Assembly (NCBI GenBank): GCA_963576725.1
Contig: OY755252.1
Location: forward strand, 50,737,394-50,801,393
Source of the DNA: Azorinus chamasolen
Lineage: Eukaryota > Mollusca > Bivalvia > Cardiida > Solecurtidae
Reading direction: 5' to 3'
Length of the DNA: 64,000 nucleotides
Notes under the pieces: generated by a model
What the model was told of the DNA's origin: nothing
What the model saw: the letters and a program-made list of their open reading frames with translations, nothing else
The model's database searches: none
Translations under genes and position numbers: made by a program
Part shown: positions 21,367-33,961 of the stretch, piece after piece
How the letters are laid out: every line of letters begins with the position of its first letter
How positions within the stretch are numbered: the stretch's first letter is position 1

Positions 21367-24300
21367 GGATATGCTACATTCTGTTATAAATCTGACTTAG
21401 GTCTAGCACTGTAGGTTAATGGGCTTTTTCTTCGTGGAAAAGTATTCTATACAAACGTTTTGTTAACAGCGTAAACCCAATCACGCAGGAACTGTCTGAT
21501 CAGGATCTGCTCTAATTGCTTAGTCCGTAGACTTATTTCTTTAGACTCGATCAGGGTTGTCTAGCGTCTCTGTAATCCCTGTAATGAATATTCATGAGGT
21601 CATGAAATCTTTAAGAAATATTCTTAAGAGAAAAATGTTTAATAAACACGATTTAGCACTGTTGGCAGCAGACACCTAATTTGATGTAAAATCAATTTCC
21701 CAATCATTCTCTTCTTATATAAACGGCTTCACGCATGTTTGCAAATAGAGTAGATCCAGATCGGACAGTTCCTGTAAGAGCTGTCTGATCAGGTTCTGCT
21801 CTGTTTGCTTATGAAATTTTGTTGATCTAATCCTAATTGATCTGTCAGAGCCAATGATCCATTTGAAAAGTTAACATTGTGAAGAAAAAGCCTTTAGATC
21901 TTCTTTATGAATATTTGTGTAAGAAATAATTATTTCATGGAGAGTTAATGATATATGAGCACGGGCTATGGCAGTAATTGTACAACCAGACCTACCGGTA
22001 TATTATTTCATAAGCAAATCGACAAGAACCTGATCAGGGAGCTACAACAGAAGCTCTCTGATCTGGATCTACTCTGTAAATGTGTTTCAATACGTTTGAT
22101 CTTGGTCTACTATGTTTGCATTGGCATAAACAGGCACGTTGAATGAAGAGTTTATATTCTTGAAGTAATTTACTCACACATAATTTTTCATCAGGGAAAT
22201 AGTTTATCATAAATATGATCCTTTTTGCAATTTTGGAACATGGACAATTTTGACCATAAATCCATAGGAAAATTCATTCTGGATTACTGTAATTTACGGA
22301 ATTGTTCATTGGATGCGTTTTATAGTTTGACTGATTATTACCTACATAATGCCAAAAACTAACTTTGTGGCACCATGATCGCAATGATTGATTCTTTTGA
22401 TACGTTACCACAGCTACATAACGGAATGCAACACTACGTAATATACAGGATGCGGGTTTTATGGCCATGTACTAATCATTGTCCCCTGGTGGGTGTTTGA
22501 CAAAGGGCCACTATGGTAACTGACATCTGGAGACTACAGACCCTGCATTGGGCATTTGTGTGTAATATGGCTTAGTACAATATACTACAATATGGCCTAA
22601 GGCCATTTAACACATTCATTCATAGAGAAATTCTAATGGCTATGTTTACTGTTGTTTCCCTACAAACCATAATTAAACTGCACATATGAGTATACTGCAA
22701 CATTATGACAAAAAATGTAGTAACAGTTTTAATGTGTTGACCATATTTTTTATAGACATTTTTATTTGTAGTGGGTCCAGTCATTTAAACATAATTCGCA
22801 AGCTTTAGAAACATGAACATATTAATAAAAAAATCATTCTTCAAGACTGACAACCATTTGTTATCAAGATCCAACCTTTTCTCATTTTCCCAACAAAATA
22901 CATATTTTGGTATTTCAACCTTTACTCGATTTTCTGAAAGTAATGCATCATTTTGGTATTGCAAATATTAAAAGTAAAATAAATTAATTATTTCCTATTT
23001 TTCTGTATTTTGGTGGAATTTCTTTGTTTTCTAAAGTACGTACATTTATACATAGTAATGAGAACGTCCCATTTCATCTGAACCCACTTTGCCTAAATAC
23101 GAAATTCATCTAAAGTTGTCCGGTTCTGTCTAAAAGTTGTTTGGACCCAACTCATAGGCGGGACCCAAATGGTCCATCTGATCTGAATCTACACTATTTG
23201 CTAATGGTCTTGGTCCTAACCTCATCCTATTTTAAAATTATAGTTTACGAATAGTGTAAATTCACTGACAGGTAAGGTAAGTTTTAACTCTTCGCTTGCT
23301 ATTCACGTCAATATACCTACCTGTAAATAGTGAAAACCCAGATGAAACAGCTCCTGCAGGAGCTGTCTCATCAGGGTCTGCACTATTTACAAGTTGATTG
23401 TGCAACCAGTGCACTCCATAGCAGTGATTGCACAGCGAAATACTTGTACACAGTGAAGATATATGTAATTTTACAACAGGGCATGGGTAAAGAGGGAGAA
23501 ATGTATTTTAAAATTCAGCAAGAGAAGGGTTAAAATTAAAACATATGTGTTTAATATTAAGTATCATTGTATTTCACACCTAAAATAAACATCACACCCC
23601 ATAAATAGTTTCCCCACCTCGATAAAGTGTCACTTTAATCCATGGACGTAATGTCTGGAAAAGTGTGAAAATAATTTGGGTATTTATAGAAACTGTGGAG
23701 TTGGATTTTATCTAATTTTGTAAGCAAACAGAACAAACCCTAATTAGACGGTTCCTGTAGGCTCTGATCTGGATCTACTTTGTTTGCTGAGGCGCTAATT
23801 TAAAGGAAAAGGTTAAGTTTCTGTGTACATACCTCCCTCAATGGGATCCCTGACTGGCGTGTACATAAGTGACGTCACGGAAGGGAGATAATCATGTATC
23901 GATTTTCAAAATGCACGGTTCGCGGTACAATAAAAACTCGATTTAAATCAAAATAAGATAAAAACGGTAAGAATGTTCTACAGCTTGGTGTTTAACTAAC
24001 TGTATACTATCAGAATTTAATCTGTTTACTTGACCTTTAAGTAAAGAGTTAAGTGCACAAAATCCCATGCTACCAGTTTCGGCGGCGACGACGGTGGCAT
24101 TATATAAATGTCGCATCACATATGGGGGGGGGGGAAGCATGTATTGCCAACCCAAAATTGGTAATGTCTACATTACAGAGGATCAGTTCAGAGGTCGATA
24201 TTGCCATAGCGAGGGTTGGTAATACGTGTTGTCGCCCTGCATGGGATGTAATATTTATTTTATTACACCGAGCATCACAATCAATTTCGTCAGCAACAAA

Positions 24301-24708
24301 GATTATTGGACAAAAACGAACAAACTGTCAGAATGCCGTATGGTGATCATTTGAGAGCGGAATGTTGTACAGTTTTATAAGACACAGAATGCATATTTTT
24401 ATATAAGTTTATAATATATCTTTTCTTTACCCTTTCCCTGTTGAATATTCGTAGAAGAAATAATGGCATCGTGAATATTTATAAGTTCAGTTTTTATAAT
24501 GGCATATGTACACATGGTGTTTTGGTTTAGGTCATATATAATTCCATAAGCAAACAGATCAGGCCCTGGTCAGACGGCTTCTACAGGAGACGTCTGATTC
24601 GTGTCTGATCCGTGTCTTCGCTGCCTACAAGGGCATGAAAGGGCGTTTACATTATATGAGGGAAATGGCTATTAGTAAGTATTCTCGGCATATAGGTATA
24701 ATAACTAG
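21367..24708. other. AT-rich DNA with at least five hairpin-MITE cores
   Basis: Central palindromes of the TTAA family occur at about 21738-21808, 22013-22083, 23323-23391, 23722-23790 and 24548-24635. The one at 23323 is nearly perfect (GTAAATAGTG against CACTATTTAC, inner CAGCTCCTGCAGGAGCTG). TTAA-type edges flank several. Between them (22090-23270; 23800-24420) I see no exon. A 10-G tract lies at 24124-24133. Confidence 0.5.
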
Positions 24709-26806
24709 AACATATAGGTATACTAACTAGAACTGCTATTACTAAAGGTGATAAATACCCCCACTATATAGCACTCTGTCACACTCTGCAGACGTTTTCA
24801 ATAAGGTTTTACAATAAGGTCAAAGGTGTAAGCCAAGGTCAAAATGACTTAAAAATGGTATATGACACTCCGCAATCCCAACATATAATAACACACCAGG
24901 TTTGGTAATCGTGGATGATAGGGTAAAAGAGATATGCTCTGGACAATTTCAGAGGTCAATTTCAAGATCAAAGTGATCTCAAAAAGGAATGTGACACTTT
25001 GCAATCCCAAGATATATCCACACACAAAATTTATTTGGTAATCCTAGATGATATGGTATTTATAAAAGTTATGCTTTGAACAAGGTTTTTCAGTTATTAA
25101 AGTGAGAGGTCAAGGTCAAATTGAGGTTAAGGTGTTATGCAACACTCTGAATTACCAAATGTGTTCACAGACCATGTTTGGTAATTATAGATGATATAGT
25201 ATAGGACAAGGTTTTTCAATAATCAAGGTCAAAAGTCAAGGTCACTATCACTAAAGGTGGTATCCCCAACGGCTACTTGGCCACAAGATCAATACACAGA
25301 AGGGACTCTGCAATATCGGGATACTTAACATTTAAGTATTTTTCAGAAGAAGTTAAAAAACAACAACAATTTTTATAAATCTTTACCCTAGCACAGCATC
25401 TTGAAAAACAATCAGATGATCACTGTAGTATGTTGGAATGACTTCAACAATAGTATCTACTGGTTCTCCGTTTATTAGGAACAAATCAAGTGTCCCACCT
25501 CTGCGATGTGTGGCCTGGTCAAGTAGCTGGTAGAGTAACATTTATGCCAAGTATCAAGTGAATCAGGTTGAAATTGAAGGAGGAGTTCAAAGTACAAGAT
25601 TTTGCCTGCCAATTTCAAGACCAATTTCAGGCCAAAGGTCAAGGTCAAGGTCAGAGAGACCTGAAATTTGTGTCTTGCACATCTACTACTCCTGAGTAAC
25701 ATTTATGCCAAGTATCAAGTAAATCAGGTAAAGGAGGATTTCGCCGTACAATATTTTGCCTGCCAATTTTAAGACCAATTTTAAGGCCAAAGGGCAAGGT
25801 CACAGAGATTTGAAATTTGTGTCTTGCACATTTACTACTCCTGAGTAACAGTTATGCTAAGTATCAAGTGAATCAGGGTGAAAGTAAAGGAGGGGTTCAA
25901 AGTACAAGATTTTGCCTGCCAATTTCAAGACCAATTTCAAGGACAAAGGTCAAGGTCAAGGTCACAAACACATGAAATATGTGTTTTGCACATATATTAC
26001 TCCTGAGTAACATTTATGCCAAGTATCAAGTGAATCAGGTTGAAATTGAAGGAGGAGTTCAAAGTACAAGATTTTGCCTGCCAATTTCAAGACCAATTTC
26101 AAGGCCAAAGGTCAAGGTCAAGGTCACAGAGACCTGGAATTTGTGTCTTGCACATCTACTTCTCCTGAGTAACATTTATGCCCAGTATTAAGTGAATCAG
26201 GTTGAAAGTGAAGGAGGAGTTCAAAGTACAAGATTTTGCCTGCCAATTTCAAGACCAATTTCCAGGCCAAAGGTCAAGGTCAAGGTCAGAGAGACCTGAA
26301 ATTTGTGTCTTACACATCTACTACTCCTGAGTAACATTTATGTCAAGTATCAAGTGAATCAGGTTGAAAGTGAAGGAGGAGTTCAAAGTACAAGATTTTG
26401 CCTGCCAATTTCAAGACCAATTTCCAGGCCAAAGGTCAAGGTCAAGGTCAGAGAGACCTGAAATTTGTGTCTTACACATCTACTACTCCTGAGTAACATT
26501 TATGTCAAGTATCAAGTGAATCAGGTTGAAAGTGAAGGAGGAGTTCAAAGTACAAGATTTTGCCTGCCAATTTCAAGGACAAAGGTCAAGGTCGAGGTCA
26601 CAGAGACCTGAAATTTGTGTCTTGCACATCTACTACACCTGAGCACCATTTATGTCAAGTATCAAATGAATCGGGTTGAAACTGAAGGAGGAGTTGAAAG
26701 TACAAGATTTTGCAGACAGACCGACCGAGGGCCCAACTGACAGGCTGATTCCAGTATACCCCCCTCAAACTCTGTTTGTGTGTGTGTGTGTGGGGGGGGG
26801 TGTATA
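24700..26806. mobile_element. Hairpin-ended tandem-repeat element, family C (C2), ~160-bp monomers
   Basis: The head ACTAAAGGTGATAAATACCC lies at about 24740. A first set of diverged monomers (24790-25250) is followed by about seven regular ~160-bp monomers (25600-26720) sharing CCTGCCAATTTCAAGACC, AAGTATCAAGTGAATCAGG and AAGGTCAAGGTCAAGGTCA. The tail has GACAGACCGACCGAG then ATACCCCCCTCAAACTC / GGGGGTGTATAAAA, the 3' hairpin. 5' ATACCCCC pairs with 3' GGGGG(TG)TAT imperfectly. 25260-25560 in the middle is not monomeric. Confidence 0.7.
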
Positions 26807-27012
26807 AAACCGATTTCTATTCATTAAGTGGTCGTTTAGATGAGTTTGGTTGTATGTTATTGTTAATCATATCCCACGTCTACTTGCAATGGTAAAATTC
26901 CATAACCATATGATATGTAGTGCAATTTTCCAATTAATTTAACACGTGACTAAGAGACATTAGCCTCCCAGCTAAACCCGTGGTCAGATTCTTTAACACG
27001 TGATCTAAACGA
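26807..27012. other. Unassigned spacer
   Basis: Two short related stretches (TTAACACGTGACTAAGAGACAT near 26939; TTAACACGTGATCTAAACGACA near 26993) repeat. No other feature. Confidence 0.35.
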
Positions 27013-27029
27013 CATTCGTATTAACCCTT

Positions 27030-27882
27030 AATCTGCAAAGCGCGACTTGGCTGTCGCTTGTTAAACACAAACACGCTTGTGATGGTGAACAAGTGTGTAA
27101 GGTTTCGAAGCTTTATCCCAAAGGATTATGCAAATATTATACACCGAACCGCAAAAGAAACGCAGCAGTTGGAGAAACACATATAATTCTAAACTAAACA
27201 GTTCAAATGATCAATAACGGATGTATTTCAGTTTATATGTACCTTATATACATATGGTGTAATTTTCTTTAAATATATCAACAAATAACTCCCATTTTAT
27301 TATGTTAAAGTTCATTACCCATGAGTTCAATTTTCACACATTATCAATAGCCATTGGAGGATACACGAGGTACTGACAATGTGTGAAAATTGAACTTGTG
27401 GGTAATGAACTTTGACATTATGAAATCGGGAGTATTTGTTGATACAGTTTAATGAAATGTATACAGTATGTAGTTATGATACATATAAAATGAAATAAAA
27501 CCGTTATTTATTATTTGAACTGTTTAGTTTCGAATTATATGTGTTTCCCCAGCTTTTGCGGTTCGGTGTAAGTGGACTTTAACAAAAAACTTAACCCAAA
27601 AAGTTAAAAGGGGCCATAATTCTGTCAAACATGCTTGGCAGAGTTATGTACTCTTGCCTACAGATGAAGCTTGTGATGGTAGGCAAGTGTGTAAAGTTTC
27701 AAAGCTCTATCTCAAAGTTTTATGTAAATAAGAGGACTTAACCAGGTTGTGCCACGGATGGATAGACAGACAAACAAGACAGACAGAGACAGAGAGACAG
27801 TCAGACAGACCCACCAACACATTGGCTCCTATACCCCCCCCCCCCCCCCCCCCTCAAACTTCGTTTGCGGGGGTATAACAAG
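27030..27882. mobile_element. Family C tandem-repeat element (C3), split by a foldback MITE
   Basis: Two monomer copies share CTTGTGATGGTGAACAAGTG / CTTGTGATGGTAGGCAAGTG and flank the MITE at 27142-27568. The tail is a GACAGACA tract, then a hairpin of C-tract (20 C, 27834-27853) plus TCAAACTTCGTTTGCGGGGG and TATAA. Confidence 0.65.
27142..27568. mobile_element. Foldback MITE, 427 bp, TA-flanked
   Basis: Ends CACCGAACCGCAAAAG and CTTTTGCGGTTCGGTG are exact inverses, flanked by TA at 27140-27141 and 27569-27570. The two halves are inverted over most of their length (TTCATTACCCATGAGTTCAA against TTGAACTTGTGGGTAATGAA). TA duplication suggests Tc1/mariner mobilisation. It interrupts the family C element. 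Confidence 0.88.
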
Positions 27883-28199
27883 CAGACAACAATTCTGAAG
27901 CAGTCATGTTGTACAGTACAAAGAATGCTAGAGCATAGAGGTGATTACATAATGCTCTCACTGGCTAGTTAACCCTTACAGTGCGGGACACGAGTCACTT
28001 TGCACTTCGCAAGCAGATGAGATGTAGATGTAGATCCAGATGAGAGGAATCCTAGAGTAGCACTCTCATAAGGGTGTGCACTGTTTGTTATGTTACACAT
28101 TTCTTTAGAAACAATTCTAAATACTCACCATAAGCTTGACCTGTTTGACATTTGGAATAATCCACTTGAAAATTCAGTGTTGTAAGGATTAAGGGGGAA
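27883..28199. other. Unassigned spacer
   Basis: Contains GCAGATGAGATGTAGATGTAG and TCTCATAAGGGTGTGCACTG, a weak MITE-like core. Nothing else. Confidence 0.35.
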
Positions 28200-28819
28200 A
28201 CCTTTAGAATGTCGTTTCTGATGTGAAGAAGTCTACACACAGGGCAGGGCCAATTTTAATCCCAGAACTATGACACTTTAAAAACTCATTAAGGTATGCT
28301 ATGTAAATCTATACACCAAATATCTAAGCTCTGGGACATGTAGTTTCTGACAAGAAGAATTTTAAAGTTTTTCCTATGCATAACTAGTGATCCCATGGGC
28401 TGTTTAAGCAGTCAGCTACAAAAAACTGGCAATCCCTGGAGTGGGACCAATTTTGACCCTAGGGGCATAATTTATATAACTTTTGTAGAAGACCTGAAGT
28501 TGAAGCTATGTGCCAAATATGAAAGCTGAGAATCTTCTAGTTTTAGAGGAGAAGATGTTCAAAGTTTTCACTATATTTTTCTATTGAAAACTGAAAACCC
28601 CTGGGGCGGGGCCAATTTTGACCCCTGGGACATAAATTATATAACTTTTGTAGAGGACCTACAGATAATGCTATGTACCAAAGATGAAAGCTGAGAACCC
28701 TGTAGATTCAGAGGAGAAGATTTTTAAAGGTTGAAATTGTTGACGCCCGACGACGCACGCCGCCGGACATCTGGCGATCACAAAAGCTCACCATGAGCAC
28801 AAAAGTGCTCTGGTGAGCT
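28200..28819. mobile_element. Family A tandem-repeat element, 5'-truncated (A2)
   Basis: About three diverged monomers (AGGGCCAATTTT; GACCCCTGGGACATAA), a short CCGACGACGCACGCCG tract and the 3' hairpin AGCTCACCATGAGCAC / GTGCTCTGGTGAGCT. No CAAGAGGGCC head is found. A LINE fragment follows directly. Confidence 0.75.
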
Positions 28820-28827
28820 AAAAACGG

Positions 28828-30310
28828 GCATTGGTGAGCTACGTAAAGACCTATTAGATCAAAAATCGCCTAAAAGAAATGAAGATGAAGAAAAATCGAA
28901 TATCCTGGCGGACTTCTTCAGCAGTGTATTCACCAAAGAACCTCCAGGAGAAATACCGAATAACCAAAAAGATCCACCATGAAACCATGGCCGGAAATTA
29001 AAACAAAAGCAAAAAACGTAGACACGCTTCTAAACGATCTAAAACCAGATAAATCCCAAGGTCCAGACAATTTGCACCCCAAAATCCTCAAACATCTAAG
29101 CAAAGAACTATCAATACCTTTGAACATTTTTTTTGAAAAATCAATAAATAAAAACGAAATCTCAAATGAGTGAAAAAAGCTAAAGTTAGCGCAACTTATA
29201 AAAAATGGGACAAGTCTAACGCTGGGAACTACAGAGCGGTTAGTCTCACATCAGTCCTTTGCAAAATTATGGGGAAAATAGTTAGAAACCACATTATGGA
29301 ACACATGATACAAACGGCCTCTTAACCGACAAACAAAATGGTTTTATGACTGCAAGATCCACATCGCTCCAACTGTTAAATGTAATGGACAATGACAGAA
29401 GCAATTGACAATGGAGATGGTATTGACTGTGTCTACATGGACTTCCAGAAAGCATTGGACACCGTGTCACACACCAGTTTAATAGGTAAACTAGAATCCT
29501 ATGGAATTGGAAAAGATATGGTAGATTGGATAAAACATTTCTTATCTGGCAGGACACAACAAGTCACGATAAACGGGAATGGATCAAAATGGCATGGAGG
29601 CACCTCAGACATCCCTCAATGATCAGTAATAGGACCTCTCAGGTTCATCATATATATAAATAATCTCCCAGACATCGTTGACTCAACAATATACTTATTT
29701 GGCAGATGATACAAAAATATTCAACATAACTAAAACATTAGAAAACAATTCAGGATGATCTGCACAAAAGAACACAGTGGATAGATAAGTGGCTACTAAA
29801 ATTACATCTCCAAAAATGCAAAAGCATGCATTATTGGAAGGACAGATCCAGAACATAACTTCTCTTACAATTTAATGGGCTGCACACTTGCAAGCACAGA
29901 TGAAGAAAAATGCTAAAGGAGTAATTATAGACAGTAAGCTAAACTTTGATGAACACATCGCTTAAAAAGTAAACTCGGAAAAAAGGTCCACGAATACCAT
30001 AACCAGACGAAATTTCCATCATCTTGACGAAAAAGGCTTTACACCACTTTACAAAACTCTAGAAGGGGGACTAAACAGAAATAACATCAACAAGGGGAAA
30101 TCCAAATAAAATTTACTCCCAAAGGGCGAGACTAGATCTAAGAAAATACAGCTTTGGCATAAGAACAGCTAGTGTGTTGAAAAACTTAACTGAAGAGGTT
30201 GTAAATGCAAAATCTTTAAACACATTCAACAAGAGTACCGCATACGGTACATAATACGCCCACTTGCAAACTTTCTCTGATTCAACATGCCTTATAAGTG
30301 TTGACATTTT
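28828..30310 (+). pseudogene. Non-LTR retrotransposon (LINE) reverse-transcriptase fragment
   Basis: Reading across frame breaks gives NILADFFSSVFTKEPPGEIP, DKSQGPDNLHPKILKHLSKE, DCVYMDFQKALDTVSH (the YxDFxKAFD palm block), LESYGIGKDMVDWI, then ADDTKIF at about 29703-29722, the (F/Y)xDD catalytic box. A C-terminal piece LNFDEHIA and NLTEEVVNAKSLNTFNKS completes a CR1/L2/jockey-like order. Stops (29171-29173, 29620-29622) and frameshifts kill it; one break is immediately before the ADD box. The endonuclease domain is absent, typical of 5' truncation. The clade assignment is tentative. Confidence 0.88.
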
Positions 30311-30349
30311 CTAATCTGTGCTTCAGATCTTGATTTCCATATTAAGGTG

Positions 30350-31318
30350 ATACTATTTTTTAAAAAAAATGAAGTGAATATCTTATTAAATAAAAAAGTT
30401 ACAGCTAATCCTCATTTTTGCAGATTTTTGTAAAGTGCAACGGCCATAACTCTGTAAAGACAAACTGAATGAACCTCAAAATAAACTCAGCTTCAAATTT
30501 TATTGCTTAAAACATTTGTGTTAAGTTTCATTTATATCATTTTAATAGTTTTCCCAGAAAACAACAGACAAACTAAAAGTTGACCGACTAACAAAGCAAC
30601 GAACACACAAAGTTCAAGGACCATAACTTTAGAATAAAATGACATATCAAAACCCCCGCAATATATGTGAAAATTCACATAAAGGTTAAAACATATAAAA
30701 AAAATGAAGTAAATATCATTTCAAAATTTTGAAAAAGTTATGGCCATCCTCATATTTGCATAGATTTGCATTATTTTTTAAGTGCAAGGGCCATAACTCC
30801 GAAGCGACAAGTCAAATGATCCTCAGAATCGACTTAGCTTCAGGTATTGATGCATTAAACATTTGTGTGAAGTTTCATTAATATCTGTCAAACAGTTTTG
30901 CCAGAAAACAGCGGACAAACTATTTGCATATATTTGTAAAAAAAATTAAGTAAAAGGGCAATAACTCCGAAACGACAAATCAAATGAACCTCAGAATCGA
31001 CTCGGCTTCAGACCTTGATGCATTAAACATTTGTGTGAAGTTTCATTAATATCTCTCAAATAGTTTTCCCAGAAAACAGCGGACAAACTATTTGCATATT
31101 TTTAAGGACAAGGGCCATAACTCTGAAACGAAAAATCAAATGAACCTCAGAATCAATTCAGCTTCAGATCTTGATGCATTTAACATTTGTGTGAAGTTTC
31201 ATTAATATCTCTCAAATAGTTTTCCCAGAATACAGCGGACAAACAAAATGTTGACGGACGAACGAACGGACGGACAGGGCCACGACAATATACGACCACC
31301 TTTATTAGGTGGGCGTAT
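30350..31318. mobile_element. Hairpin-ended tandem-repeat element, family D (D1)
   Basis: About five monomers of ~150-160 bp share GAACCTCAGAATCGACTC, CATTTGTGTGAAGTTTCATT and TTTTCCCAGAAAACAGCGGA. Then come GACGGACGAACGAACGGACG and the 3' hairpin CCACCTTTATTAGGTGG with CGTATAAA. The head is not clearly visible. A related copy is at 46400-47022. Confidence 0.75.
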
Positions 31319-31560
31319 AAAAATAGGTTAGATAAAAATTGGAAGAATCAATATATGAAATATAACTATAAGGTAGTATTTATTCCTGTTTTTACTACTA
31401 ACTTTCATAATACATGTATTATCTTTATCAGTGAATAAACTTAATCACTTAAGCTCCAAGGAAGAAAAACAATGTTACAATTCAGAAGTATAGTTTCATT
31501 ATACATTGTATAATGCTTACATTGCCACTAATACTATGTCCCTATACTCCAAAAAATATA
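31319..31560. other. AT-rich, nothing recognised
   Basis: No exon or repeat family seen. Confidence 0.35.
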
Positions 31561-32096
31561 CCTTTGTATACCCTTGTATTCAGAGTAGACCCAGATCAGA
31601 CGGATTCTGTTTGCAAAGGCATAGAAAGGAGTGTGTATATGGGGTAAAGGGTTATAAGCAAGAAATAGTGACATTATGAATATTAATTAGATTAGTTGTT
31701 TATAATAGCACATTCACTCTGGAATTGTTTGACATGGCAGAAACTAGAATCATATTTGTAACATAAGGACATAGAGCAGACCCTGATCAGTTGGTCTCTA
31801 CATGACATTTAAGGGACGACTTATTAAGGTCAGGGTCATATTGGGGGCAAAGTGTTTCACAAACACATTGTTTTGTTTTTTTTGTGTAAAAAAATCCTGT
31901 CTCAGCTGGATCCACACTGTTTGCCTATGTAATCAGCTGCGACATTGCCAGCAGCTGGATTACATAGCAGCTGGATCTACACTGTTTGCCTATGTAATCA
32001 GCTGCGACATTGCCAGCAAGTTATCTCCAATATTTGTTGTGTGCTTTTTTTCATCGTTTCTTTTTCAAAAGACAGTCTGACCAGGGTCTACTCCAT
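31561..32096. mobile_element. Cluster of hairpin-MITE pieces
   Basis: A TTAA-type core is at 31582-31620, with right end GGGGTAAAGGGTTA at about 31640-31653. A second MITE starts nearby with ATTAATTAGATTAG. A 57-bp tandem duplication (GCAGCTGGATYYACACTG, TTTGCCTATGTAATCAGCTG) lies at about 31908-32012. The last MITE arm (CTGACCAGGGTCTACTCCAT) is cut at 32096 by the element at 32097. Confidence 0.6.
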
Positions 32097-33583
32097 GGTT
32101 GTCAGACATTTCGCTACCCATACCATTTCGCTACAGTCATTTCGCTACCCACCGAGAAGTCATTTCGCTACCCTGACCATTTCGCTACCTACCGAATTTA
32201 TTAGGAAAACCAATATTGTTGCGGGGTGGTTAGTGATTTGAGAGTCGAATTTATTAACATATAATAAATATTTATATTCAGATACCAAAAAGAAAAGTAA
32301 AGTGTTATGTCAGAGGATGAATGATGGGTCTTTTGCCGTTGTTTGGCAGGTCTTACTCGTCAATGTACAGTAAACCCCATCTAAAGTGACCACTCAATGA
32401 ATAAATATGGGCGTCTTTATAATAAAGCAGGTGGCTTCTTAATGCAGGATAAAAGTAATCCAGAAAGCTCATGTATGTCATTTCTGCATTACTTTTGTCC
32501 AGCATTAAGCTACTGTCTATATCTACGATCTGCATCTATCACCCATAATTATACCTCTTTGAGGTGGTAGCATTAGCGGGGTTTTACTGTAGTAACCAAA
32601 GTGTTAAATGAATGATAAATGTACTTAAATCAGGTATTGTTTTGTTAATGTATAGTGTATACGAATACAGTGAGATGGTAGCTTAACCCTTCCCCTGTTC
32701 TATAGTTAGCCCTAATTTTGATACCTAATGAATATTCATGGAGAAAATTCTTATAAGGAAATATGCAAGGTGGAACAATGTACCCAATTTGGAAAGTAAA
32801 GAAACCGAGCTTTCAAATTCTATTAGCAAACAGAGCAGACCCTGATCAGACGGCTCCTACAGGACAAAAATATTAGGTTTTAAAAGATTAAATATATATA
32901 TAATACATGTGTCATTATCGCTGCCTCTGTGATATTGTTGATTGAATTAAGTCACCCGCTGCTTTCGTAATTACACGTGCCAATCAATATTGTCCACCCA
33001 GAGATCACAGGTACCGCCGATAAGGCGATAACATTGGCTTGTAAATACTGCTAGTGGGAATAAAAATATATATGTTTCACTGTAAGACAAACGCAAGTGC
33101 ATTTTGTTGATTATAAATGATAAAAAATACTAAATAGTTCAGACTAGAAAAATGTTGAATCTTTGATATGTACAGTGTATGAAAAGTTGAAAACGCGATC
33201 ATTACTTATGCACTTTTACTTTAAGGTCAGTTAACCATTTACCTGCTCTAAAGTTTCAAATATTCTCTTAATTTTTAATTTTGTGATATACTTACGTTGA
33301 ACATATTTCCGAACAGCTATATCTTATATGCGAATTAACTAATTTACTGTGAATGTTTCATTCGGATCCAAACTGTTTGCCTATGCTGCTACGCTCGGTA
33401 TTTCAAATTGGTAAAGGTATCTCTTTCATCTGTTAAACCGTTATCGTCCAAATCAATTAAATCTGTGAATAATTATAATTAATTGGGTGACTGGGTAGCG
33501 AAATGACTTCCCGTAAAGGTGCGAAATGACTGTAGCGAAATGGTCAGGGTAGCGAAACGCTGTGTAGCGAAACGTCCGTAAAC
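32097..33583. mobile_element. Mutator-like (MULE-type) non-autonomous element with motif-array ends
   Basis: A 9-bp duplication CTACTCCAT flanks it (32088-32096 and 33584-33592). The ends GGTTGTCAGACATTTCGCTA and (inverse of the right end) GTTTACGGACGTTTCGCTAC are inverted. Each end carries five or so copies of TTTCGCTAC. It is 1487 bp with no transposase. It contains its own nested MITE at 32367-32591 and a TTAA-type MITE fragment at about 32684-32870. A 9-bp duplication is typical of Mutator-like elements (family knowledge). Confidence 0.75.
32367..32591. mobile_element. CAGTA-type MITE inside the MULE-like element
   Basis: The left end TACAGTAAACCCCATCTAAA is inverse to the right end AGCGGGGTTTTACTGTA. 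The interior TTAATGCAGGATAAAAGTAA is typical of the family. Confidence 0.75.
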
Positions 33584-33689
33584 CTACTCCATTAGCTTAT
33601 GTTATATATCTGAATTTCTATTGTTTATTATGGCAATACACTTTCATACATGAAATAAACTAATTTACCTTTTACTCCAGATATGCCTT

Positions 33690-33958
33690 TCTACACCATT
33701 GCAGAGTGTAGGCCCAGATCAGACGGCTCCTGTAGAAGCGGTCTGACCAGGGTCTGCTGTTTGCTTATGAAATAATATAGATATGAATTTTCAGTCTCTG
33801 TCAACACATTTCCTGTTTTCATTATACCATTATGAAAATAAGTTTAATATTCATGACGTCATTATTTCTTACATGAATATTCATGAGGTAAATTGTTAAT
33901 ATTCAGAATGACTGGAGTCTTACGTGGATGTTCGTCAGGTAAATGGTTAAAGGATGTT
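33690..33958. mobile_element. TTAA-type hairpin MITE
   Basis: The palindrome at about 33712-33765 (CCAGATCAGACGGCTCCTGT ... GGTCTGACCAGGGTC) is followed by TGAATATTCATGAGGTAAA and GGTTAA. Two right ends in series suggest two overlapping copies. Confidence 0.6.
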
Positions 33959-33961
33959 AAT

